Assembly: GCA_045430345.1 (NCBI GenBank) | Contig: JAILXT010000001.1 | Location: forward strand, 310,001 to 374,000 | Direction of reading: 5' to 3' | DNA length: 64,000 bases | Source: Agarilytica sp045430345 | Lineage (GTDB): Bacteria > Pseudomonadota > Gammaproteobacteria > Pseudomonadales > Cellvibrionaceae | In this document: positions 53,132 through 62,474 of the stretch, piece by piece | Layout of the letters: every line of letters starts with the position of its first letter | How positions within the stretch are numbered: position 1 is the first letter of the stretch | Notes under the pieces: generated by a model | What the model was told of the DNA's origin: nothing | Databases searched by the model: none | What the model saw: only the letters and a program-made list of their open reading frames with translations | Position numbers and translations under genes: made by a program

Positions 53132-53746
53132 ATGGATCCAACGTCAAAAGCTGAAGGAAATATTGTTTGGCACGATATGAATGTGACTAAGCAAACTCGC
53201 GCAGATCGTTATGGTCAGAAGCCTACGGTAATATGGTTTACTGGGCTATCTGGTTCAGGGAAATCTACGTCCGCCGACGCTTTAGAGAAAGCCTTGTTTG
53301 CAAAAGGTTATTGTACCTACCTACTCGATGGCGATAACGTTCGTCACGGTCTATGTGGTGACTTGGGCTTTAGTGATAGGGATAGAGTGGAGAATATCCG
53401 AAGAGTGGGCGAGGTTGCGAAATTGATGGTGGATTCAGGCCAGATAGTGCTCTCCTCCTTTATTTCCCCTTTTAGGCGCGAGCGTCAAATGGTCCGCCAG
53501 ATGGTGGGGCCGGGCGAATTTATAGAGGTGTATGTTAATACCTCCGTGGATGTTTGCGAACAGCGAGACCCCAAAGGCCTGTATAAAAAAGCCCGTTTAG
53601 GCGAAATCAGAAATTTTACGGGTATCGATTCTCCGTATGAAGAGCCGGATAACCCTGAGATAGTACTCGACACCAAAAGTTTAAGCGTGGAGGAGGTTGT
53701 TGATTGCCTTATTCAAAAACTAAAAGAATATGGCGTGATATCTTAA
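53132..53746 (+). CDS. cysC: Adenylylsulfate (APS) kinase
   Basis: CysC phosphorylates APS to PAPS in sulfate assimilation, or for sulfating glycans. The 204-residue protein has the P-loop WFTGLSGSGKSTSADALE, LLDGDNVRHGLCGDLGFS, SFISPFRRERQMVR and KGLYKKARLGEIRNFTGIDSPYE, the full APS kinase set. No cysDN genes adjoin it. A sulfate-type permease gene follows after 18 bp, so the pair may work together in uptake and activation. Confidence 0.95.
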   Translation: MDPTSKAEGNIVWHDMNVTKQTRADRYGQKPTVIWFTGLSGSGKSTSADALEKALFAKGYCTYLLDGDNVRHGLCGDLGFSDRDRVENIRRVGEVAKLMVDSGQIVLSSFISPFRRERQMVRQMVGPGEFIEVYVNTSVDVCEQRDPKGLYKKARLGEIRNFTGIDSPYEEPDNPEIVLDTKSLSVEEVVDCLIQKLKEYGVIS

Positions 53747-53764
53747 GCGATAGAGCCTATTTTA

Positions 53765-55531
53765 ATGTCGTTTGATATTTTGATAACGTTGCTAGTCCTA
53801 GCATCGGTTATATGCGCTTTAATCATTAGCCGAATATCTGCTGATTTAGTTTTAATGGCTGCGGTAGCCTTCCTGTTGATCTTTGGCGTCATTACTCCGA
53901 TCCGGGCTTTTGAAGGCTTTTCCAATCCTGGTGTGATTACTATCGCTACCTTGTATATTGTTTCTGCCGGTATCGTTGATACGGGAGCGGTGCAGTGGGT
54001 TGGAAGTCTAGTCCTAGGGAAGCCAAAACACACTAACCGCGCGATGCTACGTGTCTTCCTACCCACCTCTTTGCTGAGCGCATTTATGAATAACACGGCG
54101 GTTGTTGCCATGTTTATTCCGGCTGTCCAGCAGTGGGCTGATCGCTTAAAAATACCCTCTTCAAAGTTATTGTTGCCCCTAAGTTATGCTGCAATATTGG
54201 GGGGCACGTGCAGTCTTATCGGTACCAGTACCAACCTAATTGTCTATGGGGCAATTCAGACGTCCCATGATATTGATTTGGGTTTATTTGAGATTGCTTT
54301 GGTGGGTTTCCCCATTACGATTGTCGGTTTGTGTTTTTTGTTCTTCTTTGGGGATCGGTTGCTTCCAAGTCGTAGTAGTGTAAAGGATCAGGTTAGTGAA
54401 CTTCGGCAGTATTGTGTGCAGTTTATGGTAAGTTCTTCGAGTCCATTGATTGGTCAGTCGATCGAAGACGCGGGGCTGCGGAGCCTGAATTCAGGGTATT
54501 TGATTGAAGTTGAACGGGAGGGCGAACTACATACCGCTGTTTCGCCAGGGTGGAAATTACGTGACAGTGATGTACTCGTTTTTATCGGGGCTCCAGAACT
54601 GGCAACCGAGCTGCGCAGTATTCGTGGCATCGTCCCGGCGGATCACGATGTTGCGAAGCTTGGTACACCTTCAAATAATAGAAGCATCGTTGAAGTCGTT
54701 CTAAGTGCCGACTTCCCTGGCATCGGAGATAGCGTTAAAAAAGTACGTTTTCGAACGCGATATAAAGCAGTGATATTGTCTATTTCTCGAGGGGGTGAAC
54801 GAATTCCTGGAAAACTAGGGGATATAACGTTAAAGATCGGCGACACCTTGTTACTGGAAGCAACCAGTGAATTTGTTCAAAACTATCAATTTAGAAAAGA
54901 TTTTTTATTGGTTAGTGCGATCAATAACTCAACTATTCCAGAGTTTGACCGAGCGCCACGAGCCATTCTTATTTTATGTGGAATGATTTTGTCGACGGTA
55001 CTCGGTTGGACCACCATACTCGAGTCTTCGATGTTAGCTGCTGGGGCAATGTTTCTAGCGCGCTGTGTGAATGTCGCGACTGCACGCCGTCGGATAGATA
55101 TTCAAGTGATTACGGTGATCGCGGGAGCCTTTGGTTTGGGAGCTGCGATGAGTGATTCAGGTGCTGCAGCAATGATCGCAAGCACCGTGTTACCCCCGTC
55201 TATAGAAAGCCCCATGATAGCACTCGTCATAATATATGTATTGACGGTGTTATTTACCGAGGTTGTGACTAATAACGCTGCCGCTATATTGATGATCCCC
55301 GTTGCCCAGAGCTACAGTGAGCGCTTGGACGTGAGCATATTGCCATTTGCGTTCGCGATTATGATTGCTGCATCGGCGAGCTTTATTACACCGTTGGGTT
55401 ATCAAACGAATTTGATGGTTTACGGCCCTGGGCAATATCGATATTCCGATTATATAAAACTGGGGTTGCCATTAAGTATTTTGGTGGCCGTCATTAGTTT
55501 GGTTTTGATAAATATTTGGTGGCCGTTTTAA
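53765..55531 (+). CDS. SLC13/DASS-type permease with two TrkA-C (RCK_C) domains, probable sulfate transporter
   Basis: The 588-residue membrane protein has an N-terminal helix bundle with the family motif NNTAVVAMFIPAVQQWADR and GGTCSLIGTSTNLIVYGA. Two cytoplasmic RCK_C domains follow (about residues 210-290 and 295-385, with PGWKLRDSDVLVFIG and GDITLKIGDTLLLEA), and then a second helix bundle with TEVVTNNAAAILMIPVAQ and SFITPLGYQTNLMVYGPG. This SLC13-RCK architecture includes proven and suspected sulfate permeases. Its place behind cysC supports sulfate. Confidence 0.85.
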   Translation: MSFDILITLLVLASVICALIISRISADLVLMAAVAFLLIFGVITPIRAFEGFSNPGVITIATLYIVSAGIVDTGAVQWVGSLVLGKPKHTNRAMLRVFLPTSLLSAFMNNTAVVAMFIPAVQQWADRLKIPSSKLLLPLSYAAILGGTCSLIGTSTNLIVYGAIQTSHDIDLGLFEIALVGFPITIVGLCFLFFFGDRLLPSRSSVKDQVSELRQYCVQFMVSSSSPLIGQSIEDAGLRSLNSGYLIEVEREGELHTAVSPGWKLRDSDVLVFIGAPELATELRSIRGIVPADHDVAKLGTPSNNRSIVEVVLSADFPGIGDSVKKVRFRTRYKAVILSISRGGERIPGKLGDITLKIGDTLLLEATSEFVQNYQFRKDFLLVSAINNSTIPEFDRAPRAILILCGMILSTVLGWTTILESSMLAAGAMFLARCVNVATARRRIDIQVITVIAGAFGLGAAMSDSGAAAMIASTVLPPSIESPMIALVIIYVLTVLFTEVVTNNAAAILMIPVAQSYSERLDVSILPFAFAIMIAASASFITPLGYQTNLMVYGPGQYRYSDYIKLGLPLSILVAVISLVLINIWWPF

Positions 55532-55585
55532 GTGAATCGGTTTTTTATGCGGGTACGTGGCCGGTAGTAGGTCCGGAAACCTCCG

Positions 55586-56389
55586 TTAGAAGAGCGTAAT
55601 ATAGCGGTGATAGGTCTCAGCAAGAGATGTTTCTATTAGGTCAAACTCAAGAGCGGCGGGCACTGAGGAAAGGGTGGCTATAATCTCCTGCTCGTCGTAT
55701 TTATTCCCCAACAAGCTATAAACTCTGTCCGCAATCGCTTGCCCAGAGTCAACCCAGGTAATCGTTTTGTTTTCTGTTTTAGCCCAATAAATGAGTTCGG
55801 GTTTAAGCAAAGGGAAATGGGTACAGGCAAGCACAACTGTATCGATTTCTTGTCCTTCTGGCTGTGCAAATAAAAGGGTTAGTTCCTGGCTCAGCTGCTT
55901 CTCATCTAATATACCTTTAGCTATTTTGTCCTCGGCTAGGGCGACGAGTGTATTGCTGCCGTACATCACGACGTTGTGGTTTGGGGCGAAATTTTCAATG
56001 AGAGCGTGTGTATAGGGGCGGTTTACGGTTGCAGGCGTTGCCAGTACGCCGATGACGCCGGTACGGGTGAGTTTCGCCGCGGGCTTGATGGCCGGTACAA
56101 CGCCAACAAAGGGGCAGGGGAACTCCGCTCTAAGAGTTTCTAGGGCCAATGTGCTGGCCGTATTACATGCGACAACGACGAGATCCGGCTGAATTTTTCT
56201 GTATAGCGATTCGACTTGTGAGACGATTCGGGCGGTTAGCTCAGTGTCTTGTTTAACGCCATAGGGAAAGTAAGCGCGATCGGCAGCGTATGTGAACAGG
56301 GCGCCCGGGCACTTTTTGATAATTTCTGCGGTAACGCTTAAGCCGCCTGCTCCAGAGTCGAATATCAGTATCTTGGGGGCTTTGCTCAT
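55586..56389 (-). CDS. murI: Glutamate racemase
   Basis: MurI makes D-glutamate for peptidoglycan. The 267-residue protein starts SKAPKILIFDSGAGGLSV, with the two catalytic cysteines in VVACNTASTLAL and VVLACTHFPLLKPEL. ATG 56389 fits the family start; a GTG at 56419 in frame would add ten residues. It is convergent with the SLC13 gene. Confidence 0.94.
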   Translation of the reverse strand: MSKAPKILIFDSGAGGLSVTAEIIKKCPGALFTYAADRAYFPYGVKQDTELTARIVSQVESLYRKIQPDLVVVACNTASTLALETLRAEFPCPFVGVVPAIKPAAKLTRTGVIGVLATPATVNRPYTHALIENFAPNHNVVMYGSNTLVALAEDKIAKGILDEKQLSQELTLLFAQPEGQEIDTVVLACTHFPLLKPELIYWAKTENKTITWVDSGQAIADRVYSLLGNKYDEQEIIATLSSVPAALEFDLIETSLAETYHRYITLF

Positions 56390-56508
56390 GGGGCTATTGT
56401 TGCTCTTGTTACTTAGCACGATACGGGTGGTTGGGTGTCTCCCCTAATGGGAGTAAACTTACGACTTAATTTCGCTAACGTTTTGCCGACCTACTGTCTG
56501 ACTGATAG

Positions 56509-58089
56509 ATGATACGTCCCGGGGCAAAAAAAAAGAAGGTTTCAGAAGTGCCGATTGAACAAATAGAACTTTCCCTCTGGGTGATAGCGGCCGGAACACT
56601 CGTGTTCATGCTCTTGCTGATGCTTTGTATCTTTTCTGTACTGCGTATTCGAACGCAATCTAATGAGATCGCGTGTTTAAAGGCAGAGCGAGCGCAATAC
56701 CAAGAGGATGTCCGGGAAAGACAGGTGCGTACCGATGAGCTTATTTTGGGAAAAGAGCGTCAGCTGTCTTCGCAGGAAGCGTTGTTAAGCCAAAAGTCTT
56801 TGCAACTGAATGAGGCTCGAGAGCAGATACAAGCGCTGTCGCAGATTAAAGAGCGGCATATTGAGCTTCAAGCGCGATTTGATGAAAAAGAGGCGCAGTT
56901 ACAATCGCAGGCGCAATTGTTGGATGAGTCTAAAAAGACGCTTTTGCGGGAGTTTGAATTAGCGGCGAACAAGCTCTTTGAATCCAAGCAGCAGAGTTTT
57001 AGTCAAACGAGTAAGCAAGGGCTGGAAACTGTCTTGTCCCCATTCAAGCAACAGCTAAAAGACTTCAACAAGCAAGTGGAGGATGTTTACCACAAGGAAA
57101 ATACACAACGGAACCAATTAATAGGACAGATCGGCGAGTTACAAAAGCAAACGAAACAAATTAGTGAGGACGCGAATAACCTCGCAAGTGCCCTAAAAGG
57201 TGACAATAAAGTGCAGGGGCAGTGGGGTGAGATTATTCTGGAGCGGCTGCTGGAGCAATCGGGTTTGGAAAAGGGGCGAGAGTACGATACGCAGAATACT
57301 TATAAGAATGAAGATGGGAAAAATTTCCGCCCGGATGTCATTATTCATTTGCCTGAAGAAAAAGATATTGTTGTGGATTCCAAGGTTGCCTTGGTTGAAT
57401 ACGAGCGCTATGTAAACGAAGGCAATGAAGAGCGGAAAGCGGCTTCTCTTAAAGCGCATGTAGAGTCTGTTCGTACCCATATGAAAGGCTTATCATTAAA
57501 AAAATATGAGCAGTTGGAGGGAATAAAGACCTTAGATTTTGTCTTTATGTTTGTCCCTGTGGAAGCGGCATATGTGACGGCGGTACAGTCGTCGCCTGAT
57601 TTGTTTCAAGAGGCGTATGACAAGAATATTATGCTTGTAAGCCCTTCGAGCTTAATGGTTGCGCTGCGAACGGTTGAAACAATGTGGCGCTATGAAAAAC
57701 AAAATGCCAATGCTGAAAAAATCGCCACGAGTGCGGGTAAACTTTACGATCAATTTGTTTTGGTTGTAAATGCAATGGAAGATGTGGGCGGTTATATTTC
57801 TAAGGCAAATGATTCGTACGATACAGTATTGAATAGACTTTCTCGTGGACGAGGGAATGTACTTAAACGTATTGATGATCTTAAAAAATTAGGCGCGAAA
57901 GCCGCGAAATCAATGCCCAAGCGTATGCAAGATCGCTTAGATTCGGATGAGGTGGCGCCTTCAGAAACTTCTCCTGTTGATAAGGTTGAATTAATTGTAT
58001 CTGAATCGGAAGGCACTACAGAACGATTTGAGCTGGTACATGAGCCGCTTGATGTCGATATCAGCAAAGAAGATAAAACGGACGCTTGA
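56509..58089 (+). CDS. rmuC: DNA recombination protein RmuC
   Basis: The 526-residue protein has an N-terminal membrane helix (LWVIAAGTLVFMLLLMLCIF), a long coiled coil (about residues 50-200) and the RmuC nuclease-like domain. That domain contains GQWGEIILERLLEQSGLEKG, FRPDVIIHLPEEKDIVVDSK and VFMFVPVEAAYVTAVQ. RmuC limits inversions at short repeats, and its biochemistry is little known. The next gene starts 2 bp after its stop. Confidence 0.93.
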   Translation: MIRPGAKKKKVSEVPIEQIELSLWVIAAGTLVFMLLLMLCIFSVLRIRTQSNEIACLKAERAQYQEDVRERQVRTDELILGKERQLSSQEALLSQKSLQLNEAREQIQALSQIKERHIELQARFDEKEAQLQSQAQLLDESKKTLLREFELAANKLFESKQQSFSQTSKQGLETVLSPFKQQLKDFNKQVEDVYHKENTQRNQLIGQIGELQKQTKQISEDANNLASALKGDNKVQGQWGEIILERLLEQSGLEKGREYDTQNTYKNEDGKNFRPDVIIHLPEEKDIVVDSKVALVEYERYVNEGNEERKAASLKAHVESVRTHMKGLSLKKYEQLEGIKTLDFVFMFVPVEAAYVTAVQSSPDLFQEAYDKNIMLVSPSSLMVALRTVETMWRYEKQNANAEKIATSAGKLYDQFVLVVNAMEDVGGYISKANDSYDTVLNRLSRGRGNVLKRIDDLKKLGAKAAKSMPKRMQDRLDSDEVAPSETSPVDKVELIVSESEGTTERFELVHEPLDVDISKEDKTDA

Positions 58090-58091
58090 TT

Positions 58092-58556
58092 ATGATAAAT
58101 CCAATGTTTATTTATGCCGCTATTGCGGTGATCGCTATTCTTGTTGCTATGGCGGCTTATTACCATGTGAGACTCTACAATAAAAATGTAAAGCTCTCAG
58201 AAAATGAGGCGGAATTACGTAAGACCCTCGCTGATAATCGACAAAAGAATATCAATAGTGTGGAGATCATTGCGCGTGCGGTATTAGATGATCAGGTAAC
58301 GCTGACTGAAGCGAGTATTCGTATTAATGCTTTGATACAGGCGATACGCTTAGAGGAGGATAAGGCGAAGGAGTTATCTGTTTTTAGGCAGCTAGCCGAG
58401 GCAACCGCCCATATTCCTATTTTAGAAAAGTGGAAAGCTCTATCTCGGAAAGAGAAACGTGATTATGAAAAAGAGCGTGAATCAATAGAGGATAACTTTC
58501 GCGATTTTGTTGTGGTGGCGTCAGAAAAAATTGCACGGAATAACCTGTTACGATAA
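58092..58556 (+). CDS. DUF2489-family membrane-anchored protein
   Basis: The 154-residue protein has an N-terminal membrane helix (MFIYAAIAVIAILVAMAAYY) and a soluble helical region with SVEIIARAVLDDQVTLTEASIRI and VFRQLAEATAHIPILEKWKAL, as in the DUF2489 family. The function is not known. It is coupled to rmuC, 2 bp away. ATG 58092 is preferred over the overlapping TTG at 58086. Confidence 0.8.
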   Translation: MINPMFIYAAIAVIAILVAMAAYYHVRLYNKNVKLSENEAELRKTLADNRQKNINSVEIIARAVLDDQVTLTEASIRINALIQAIRLEEDKAKELSVFRQLAEATAHIPILEKWKALSRKEKRDYEKERESIEDNFRDFVVVASEKIARNNLLR

Positions 58557-58576
58557 AGAGCCTTTTCACTGAACCT

Positions 58577-59677
58577 TTATTGGCCTTTCCTTCTTAATAG
58601 CACGCCACACTCCCTATGTTCGGTATAGGGGAATTGATCAAAGAAAGCGAATTTTTCAATGATGTGTGTTTCGCATAGGGCTTTGAGGTTTTCTTTGAGC
58701 GTTACTGGGTTACATGAGATATAGAGAATATGGTCAAAACGGGCGACCATCTTTTCGGTATCTTTATCTAAACCAGAACGAGGTGGATCGACAAATACTG
58801 TTGAGAAGTTGTATGAGTCGAGGTCGATGTCTCGTAAGCGCCGAAAAGCACGCTCTCCGTTCAGTGCTTGAGTAAATTCCTCACTCGACATACGCGCAAT
58901 CGCGATGTTGTCGACGTTATTGAGCTTTATATTGTATTGCGCAGAGTGCACCGAGGTCTTTGCGACTTCAGTGGCCAAGACGCGATCAAATTTTTGCGCG
59001 AGGGGGAGGGTGAAATTACCGTTGCCACAATAGAGCTCCAGTAGATCCCCCCCGATATCGCTTGCCGATTGAATGGCCCAGTTCAGCATACTTTGGCAAA
59101 CCGCTGCGTTGGGTTGTGTAAAGCCCGTTTCTACTTGTTGGTAGTGATACTCTTTGTCGGCGACCTGAAAGCGCTCGACAATAAAATCTTCCGATAAGGC
59201 AATTTTTTGACCTCGGCTACGGCCAATAATTTTGCACCCTAATATATGACTTAGTGCCTTTGCTGATTGTTGCCATTCATCATCAAGCGGACGGTGATAT
59301 ATGAGTGTGGTGATGGCTTCTCCAGTGGTAGCCGTTAAAAATTCCACTTGGAACAGTCTGCGTTTAAGTACTTCACAGGCATTAAGCTCAGTAAGAAGTG
59401 TTGGCATTAGCGAACAAATTAGTTGTGAACCGATAGTGTAGGAATCAATTTTTACCGGTTTTTTATATTCGCCTGGTTTGTACATGGCGTAATATGCCGT
59501 GCCTTGCTCGTGCCACACTTTAAACTCTGCACGCATACGGTAGTGAGACGGCGGGGAAGGAAATACGTCGAGTTCAGGTGGGTTAAACTCCGAGAATTCT
59601 TCTTTTGTAAGCTGTGCCTTTTTGTGAAACAGGCTATCGTAATCTTGAGGGCTAGCTTGCCCTAAAGGAATTGTCAT
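58577..59677 (-). CDS. trmA: tRNA (uracil-5-)-methyltransferase
   Basis: TrmA makes m5U54 in the T-loop of tRNAs with SAM. With ATG 59677 it has 366 residues, the usual length, and starts TIPLGQASPQDYDSLFHKKA. It has LLELYCGNGNFTLPLAQ (SAM site), VFVDPPRSGLD and the catalytic Cys in ILYISCNPVTLKENL. A longer open frame to 59857 overlaps tusB and is rejected. Only 4 nt separate the tusB stop from this ATG, so trmA is the last gene of the tus operon. Confidence 0.95.
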   Translation of the reverse strand: MTIPLGQASPQDYDSLFHKKAQLTKEEFSEFNPPELDVFPSPPSHYRMRAEFKVWHEQGTAYYAMYKPGEYKKPVKIDSYTIGSQLICSLMPTLLTELNACEVLKRRLFQVEFLTATTGEAITTLIYHRPLDDEWQQSAKALSHILGCKIIGRSRGQKIALSEDFIVERFQVADKEYHYQQVETGFTQPNAAVCQSMLNWAIQSASDIGGDLLELYCGNGNFTLPLAQKFDRVLATEVAKTSVHSAQYNIKLNNVDNIAIARMSSEEFTQALNGERAFRRLRDIDLDSYNFSTVFVDPPRSGLDKDTEKMVARFDHILYISCNPVTLKENLKALCETHIIEKFAFFDQFPYTEHRECGVLLRRKGQ

Positions 59678-59681
59678 CAAA

Positions 59682-59957
59682 TTAATACCAGGTGTGAATG
59701 GGCGAGAGTTCAGTGCAGAGTGTGACAAACTTGCTATATGAAATTGGGGTGGCGCCGTTTGTTTGTTGTGCCGAATGGTCGTGAGACGATGATACCAGAA
59801 AAACATAGCGGGTTTTTTCTGCGCAACCTTGTGCTCGATCTGTACTTTTCTCTTCATCTAAAACGTCTTCAAGTATGACGACAGTATCGTTCTGCTCGAG
59901 CATGCTTTTCATATTCTGATATGCCGTAGTCGAGGAGGATGAGAGGATATGCAGCAC
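59682..59957 (-). CDS. tusB: tRNA 2-thiouridine synthesis protein TusB (DsrH family)
   Basis: The 91-residue protein has the family start MLHILSSSS and the family ending YSKFVTLCTELSPIHTWY. TusBCD passes sulfur from TusA to TusE for s2U34 of Lys, Glu and Gln tRNAs. It stands after tusD and tusC and directly before trmA. Confidence 0.85.
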   Translation of the reverse strand: MLHILSSSSTTAYQNMKSMLEQNDTVVILEDVLDEEKSTDRAQGCAEKTRYVFLVSSSHDHSAQQTNGATPISYSKFVTLCTELSPIHTWY

Positions 59958-59958
59958 G

Positions 59959-60264
59959 CTAAAAACTCACTGACGAAGGGTGTTGTTGAACGATGCCTCT
60001 AACATCATTCTTAGATAGCAAGGTGAGCTCATGCTGCGTTGCTATTTCTTTGTTATTTATATCGTATACACAGACGCGTTTAACTCCCATATCTTTCAAC
60101 ATTACTAACTTATCGTGATAAGGGGAGAGGTCAAGACCTTGTGTCGGTGATGAAGAATGAACAAATACTATCTCCAGCGTTTGTTCAAAGGCCACAACTG
60201 TTAGTGCAAGATCCAATCCTGTGCGACATCTGTCGTGATCGTTTAGATCAAGTGTAATTAGCAT
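59959..60264 (-). CDS. tusC: Sulfurtransferase complex subunit TusC (DsrF family)
   Basis: The 101-residue protein has the DsrE/F-like fold pattern (GLDLALTVVAFEQTLEIVFVHSS, MLKDMGVKRVCVYD). It overlaps tusD by 7 nt and precedes tusB by one base. Sequence is rather divergent from E. coli TusC; position in the tus operon supports the name. Confidence 0.8.
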   Translation of the reverse strand: MLITLDLNDHDRCRTGLDLALTVVAFEQTLEIVFVHSSSPTQGLDLSPYHDKLVMLKDMGVKRVCVYDINNKEIATQHELTLLSKNDVRGIVQQHPSSVSF

Positions 60265-60620
60265 GTGCGCTGGCCAAATGTGATAAGTCGGTCCGACCGA
60301 GAAGAGGCTTCGACCAATTGTCCTAGCCCTGCGATGCTGAACGCTGGATTTATTGTTGCACTCGCTGCGCCAAGAGTATCCGCTAGGCCATTTGTTTGGC
60401 AGGATGCCGTACAGCAGGCTGCATCACAGTTATTTGTGGCAAAAAATTTTGCCCAATCGTTGGATATCTTCTGGCCAACATGTGCATTGAGCACACCTTC
60501 GTTAAGGAAGAAGACACGGTGAATCACGTGGGCTTGATCTGTTATCGCTTGGCAGAAATGCAGTGCTGCGCGGGAAGCCGGCAGTTCAGGAGAAGCATTA
60601 ACAACGATAGAAAATTTCAT
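60258..60620 (-). CDS. tusD: Sulfurtransferase complex subunit TusD (DsrE family)
   Basis: The 120-residue protein has KFSIVVNASPELPASRAALH, VFFLNEGVLNAHVG and SIAGLGQLVEASSRSDRLITF, the TusD/DsrE pattern. The cysteine cluster CCTASCQTNGLAD lies where the active persulfide cysteine (Cys78 in E. coli) is expected. It heads the tusDCB-trmA operon. Confidence 0.88.
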   Translation of the reverse strand: MKFSIVVNASPELPASRAALHFCQAITDQAHVIHRVFFLNEGVLNAHVGQKISNDWAKFFATNNCDAACCTASCQTNGLADTLGAASATINPAFSIAGLGQLVEASSRSDRLITFGQRTC

Positions 60621-60631
60621 TGGCAGAATAA

Positions 60632-60658
60632 AAAAGCCCCGCTAAGCGAGGCTTTTGA
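60632..60658 (-). terminator. Terminator of the Bax-inhibitor-1 family gene
   Basis: Read on the minus strand, AAAAGCCTCGC pairs with GCGGGGCTTTT (one mismatch) around the loop TTA and is followed by T-rich sequence. It lies between the yccA-like gene and tusD. Confidence 0.85.
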
Positions 60659-60678
60659 AATCGAATAGTTTTTGTTAA

Positions 60679-61362
60679 CTAGTCGTCGTTGCTGAATGCA
60701 CCGATTAAGTGAAGCAAAGCCGTGAATAGGTTCAAGATGTCCAAGTACAAAGCAGCTGTTGCCATCAAGTAGTTGGTTTCGCCACCGTGAATGATGCGGC
60801 TTGTATCGTACAAAATGAAACCAGACATCAACAATACAATCATTGCGTTAAGCGCTAGGAAGAAGCCTGAAATCGCAATACCGAAAAATCCTGCGACCAT
60901 CATACCGAGGCCTGCAATGAGCGCAACCATAAGGCCAACGAACAGGAAGCCACCCATAAAGCTGAAATCTTTACCGGTCGTGAGTACGTAGCCAGAAAGT
61001 GCGAAGAAAACCAACGCAGTTGCACCAAGGGCTTGCATAACGATCATTGAGCCGCCAGGGAAAGCCAAGTAGTGACTAAGCATGGGGCCAAGGCCTGCAC
61101 CTAATAGCGTGGTAAAGGCGAAAACAACCAAAATACCTGATGATGATTGTGCCGTGCGGGGCAATACAAACCAGAGTAAGCCGATAGCAATAAGGTCCAT
61201 AACCAATGCCATACCGTGGCCAACGCCTAGTGCGATAGATGCTCCTGCGGCAATTGCACTGGTAAGCAGCGTCATAGACAGTAGGGCGTAGGTGTTGCGT
61301 AATACTTTGCTAACTTCCTGTGATCTGACAGCAGCACCGGGTTGAGAATAAAGTTCTTGCAT
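60679..61362 (-). CDS. yccA: Bax inhibitor-1/YccA family inner-membrane protein
   Basis: The 227-residue protein has seven predicted membrane helices beginning TYALLSMTLLTSAIAAGAS. It ends with the family region DTSRIIHGGETNYLMATAALYLDILNLF, holding the conserved acidic pore residues. E. coli YccA binds and modulates FtsH. It is the upstream neighbour of the tus genes, as in pseudomonads. Confidence 0.93.
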   Translation of the reverse strand: MQELYSQPGAAVRSQEVSKVLRNTYALLSMTLLTSAIAAGASIALGVGHGMALVMDLIAIGLLWFVLPRTAQSSSGILVVFAFTTLLGAGLGPMLSHYLAFPGGSMIVMQALGATALVFFALSGYVLTTGKDFSFMGGFLFVGLMVALIAGLGMMVAGFFGIAISGFFLALNAMIVLLMSGFILYDTSRIIHGGETNYLMATAALYLDILNLFTALLHLIGAFSNDD

Positions 61363-61578
61363 AAGAATCTCCGTTTGTCCTCTTTAAAAATTATGGGTCA
61401 ATCATACAAATAAGCGCGGGCTTATCAAGTCATTCTACGCGTATTTGACACAAATTTAATATAAAAGTTTAGCCTTGAGTATAGGAGATGGGGTGACTTC
61501 CGTGAAAATCAAGGAATTACAGGGCGTGATAAGAAAAACCCCATAAAAATCAGGGTGTTATAAAGGGGGTGATTGGAC

Positions 61579-62298
61579 TCAAAAATCCTGCCGGAGCGGG
61601 TGCAAAGTGAGCTCATCGATGACCTGATGTTTAGGCCCTGTGAGTAGATTGAGTATGGTCTCCGCGAGAGCCTTTGGTGCGAGGGCCTGCTCGCTCACTT
61701 GGCTACCTTCGGTGCCGCCGTTAAAGCCTGTATCGATAATACCAGGGTTGACGAGCGTTACTTTGATTCCTTGATCTTTAACTTCGCGTAAGAGCGATAA
61801 GCTAAACCCTCTCAGCCCGTACTTAGAGGCGACGTAGGGCGCCATATTGGCCAAGGGGCGATGACTCAAGTCGGATGCGATATTGACGATGTGGCCGCTT
61901 CCTTTGCCCGTCATTCCGGGGATGGCTCTGAGACAGAGCTGAATAGCTGACTCTAGGTTGAGCGCTAAGATTTGGCTGATCTCATGTTCAGAGTGTTCAA
62001 TAAAGGGTTTGTATGCCCCGGTCCCAGCGTTATTGATCAATATATCGATGTCGCCAAGTGTGGTGCTCGCTTCAGTGTAAAAATTATTTAGTTGTTGCGA
62101 GTCAATAAGATCGCATGAGGTGTAAAACACTTTGCTCTGCGGTGTTTGGGTTTGGATGAGGGTGGCAAGTTCGGAAAGTTCGTCAGCGTTGCGGGCAGCC
62201 AAGGCTAAGTGGCTGCCATTGGCGGCGAGCGTTAGTGCGATTTGCCGTCCGAGGCCGCGGGAAGCGCCTGTGACGAGGGCTACTTTTCCATTCAACAT
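61579..62298 (-). CDS. Short-chain dehydrogenase/reductase
   Basis: The 239-residue protein has the classical SDR set: NAD(P) motif VTGASRGLGRQIA, INNAGTGAYKPF, and the catalytic Ser and Tyr-x3-Lys in NIASDLSHRPLANMAPYVASK. The substrate is unknown. It stands alone, divergent from the MFS gene. Confidence 0.88.
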   Translation of the reverse strand: MLNGKVALVTGASRGLGRQIALTLAANGSHLALAARNADELSELATLIQTQTPQSKVFYTSCDLIDSQQLNNFYTEASTTLGDIDILINNAGTGAYKPFIEHSEHEISQILALNLESAIQLCLRAIPGMTGKGSGHIVNIASDLSHRPLANMAPYVASKYGLRGFSLSLLREVKDQGIKVTLVNPGIIDTGFNGGTEGSQVSEQALAPKALAETILNLLTGPKHQVIDELTLHPLRQDF

Positions 62299-62474
62299 CT
62301 ATTGCGCTCCTTTCTCGGTTTATTCGAATGCTACTTCGTGTTCGGTTCGTGTAATCCTAGCATGGGAAAACCACATAAATATGGCGTGAATCTATGCATA
62401 CGTATGGAATAGATAAAACACGTAAAAAAGGCCAATATGTCTGCTTAACATAAAAAAACACGGCCCAAAATGTG

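Noticed and set aside
58577..59857. Longer trmA reading frame starting at 59857
   Set aside because: The extra 60 residues are unlike TrmA and overlap tusB, whose ends match its family. The ATG at 59677 gives the exact family length.
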